The position numbers and the translations under genes are program-made. Shown here piece by piece: positions 5,556 to 5,881 of a stretch of 5,881 nt of DNA; the stretch's first letter is position 1; every line of letters starts with the position of its first letter. Source of the stretch: Planctomycetia bacterium (lineage in GTDB: Bacteria; Planctomycetota; Phycisphaerae; Phycisphaerales; SM1A02). Location: NCBI GenBank assembly GCA_005804005.1, contig SYPI01000157.1:1-5881 (forward strand). Direction: 5' to 3'. Below the pieces are notes generated by a model. The model was given only the letters and a program-made list of their open reading frames with translations, did not search any database and had not been told where the DNA came from.

Positions 5556-5881
5556 ATGGAGTCGTCGTTTCCCTGGTGCACCGACTTCTATGTGAACCAG
5601 AAGTTGGCGCTGAAAATGGACCTGCCCGCCACCCGCGAGCCGGTCTTGGAACTGTTCGACCGAATCCGCCGCCACTCCCCCGCGCTGGTCCGCCTGAAGC
5701 GCAGCGAGGAAGAGGTGGCACTGGAGTCGGAGGAGAACGGGCGCAGCTTCCAGTGGGTTTCCATGCGCCAGACTTCCCTGCGCAGCGGCTTCGTGAATCC
5801 GGCGGAAATCGGCGAGGCGTATCGGCTGCACCGCTTCCTGCTGGAGTCGGCCCCGTACTTCCTCTCCATCTCGCCACTGGA
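5556..5881 (+). CDS. Unrecognised conserved-looking protein (3' partial)
   Basis: Open from an ATG at 5556 to the right edge of the window (108 full codons), so the C-terminus is missing. I do not recognise a named family. The visible part is soluble, with no signal peptide or membrane segment. It starts with an aromatic-rich CTDFYVNQKLALKMDLPATR (8-27), then a charged helical stretch (28-62, rich in Glu and Arg), then FQWVSMRQTSLRSGFVNP (65-82) and a helix leading to ESAPYFLSISPL (97-108). Codon use and GC content match its neighbours, and third positions are strongly G/C, supporting real coding. It starts 42 nt after the HAD gene on the same strand. The opposite strand also carries long open frames over the same bases, but these lack recognisable domains. 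No function is proposed. Confidence 0.75.
   Translation, partial: MESSFPWCTDFYVNQKLALKMDLPATREPVLELFDRIRRHSPALVRLKRSEEEVALESEENGRSFQWVSMRQTSLRSGFVNPAEIGEAYRLHRFLLESAPYFLSISPL

Noticed and set aside
5157..5877. Long minus-strand frames over the end of the HAD gene and the last gene
   Set aside because: They run across two plausible plus-strand genes and lack recognisable motifs; treated as shadows.

Overview
The window looks like a piece of a Planctomycetota genome, most likely a Phycisphaerae-type marine or freshwater lineage. This is inferred from GC-rich coding sequence, secreted proteins that end in planctomycete-style dockerin repeats (one with the terminal Trp-Gly-Pro-Cys signature of 'GC-type' dockerins), and a divergent HExxH-protease relative typical of these secretomes. 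No 16S or other marker gene is present, so the phylum call is not proven.

Left part (1-2744), secreted or accessory proteins, all on the plus strand. It opens with the C-terminal 210 residues of an exported protein carrying one dockerin module. A 489-residue protein follows whose architecture matches a bacterial secreted metalloprotease family, but whose zinc-binding HExxH site reads HHVLQ, so it is probably a pseudoprotease. Next comes a short region (about 2251-2744) in which two reading frames join into one plausible protein tail if a single G is restored in a G5 run at 2384-2388. The second frame encodes two tandem dockerin modules. I read this as a truncated, frameshifted gene remnant.

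Middle (2758-2928). A complete tRNA-Ser(GCU) gene with a long variable arm lies on the minus strand, convergent with the dockerin remnant. A promoter-like -10 lies behind it, and a nested dyad-symmetric element sits just ahead of the next gene.

Right part (2929-5881), housekeeping genes on the plus strand. These are a DedA-family membrane protein very like E. coli DedA; sucC (succinyl-CoA synthetase beta subunit, TCA cycle) 12 nt later; a HAD phosphatase whose GTG start overlaps the sucC stop codon; and the first 108 codons of an unrecognised gene that runs off the window. The tight spacing suggests dedA-sucC-HAD can be co-transcribed. TANNNT hexamers just before the sucC and last-gene ATGs suggest extra, nearly leaderless, internal promoters. 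The SucC partner gene sucD does not follow sucC here, which is unusual.

I found no CRISPR array, insertion sequence, rRNA or replication origin. No convincing new multi-gene system is visible. The most interesting single items are the active-site-less protease relative and the frameshifted dockerin remnant.
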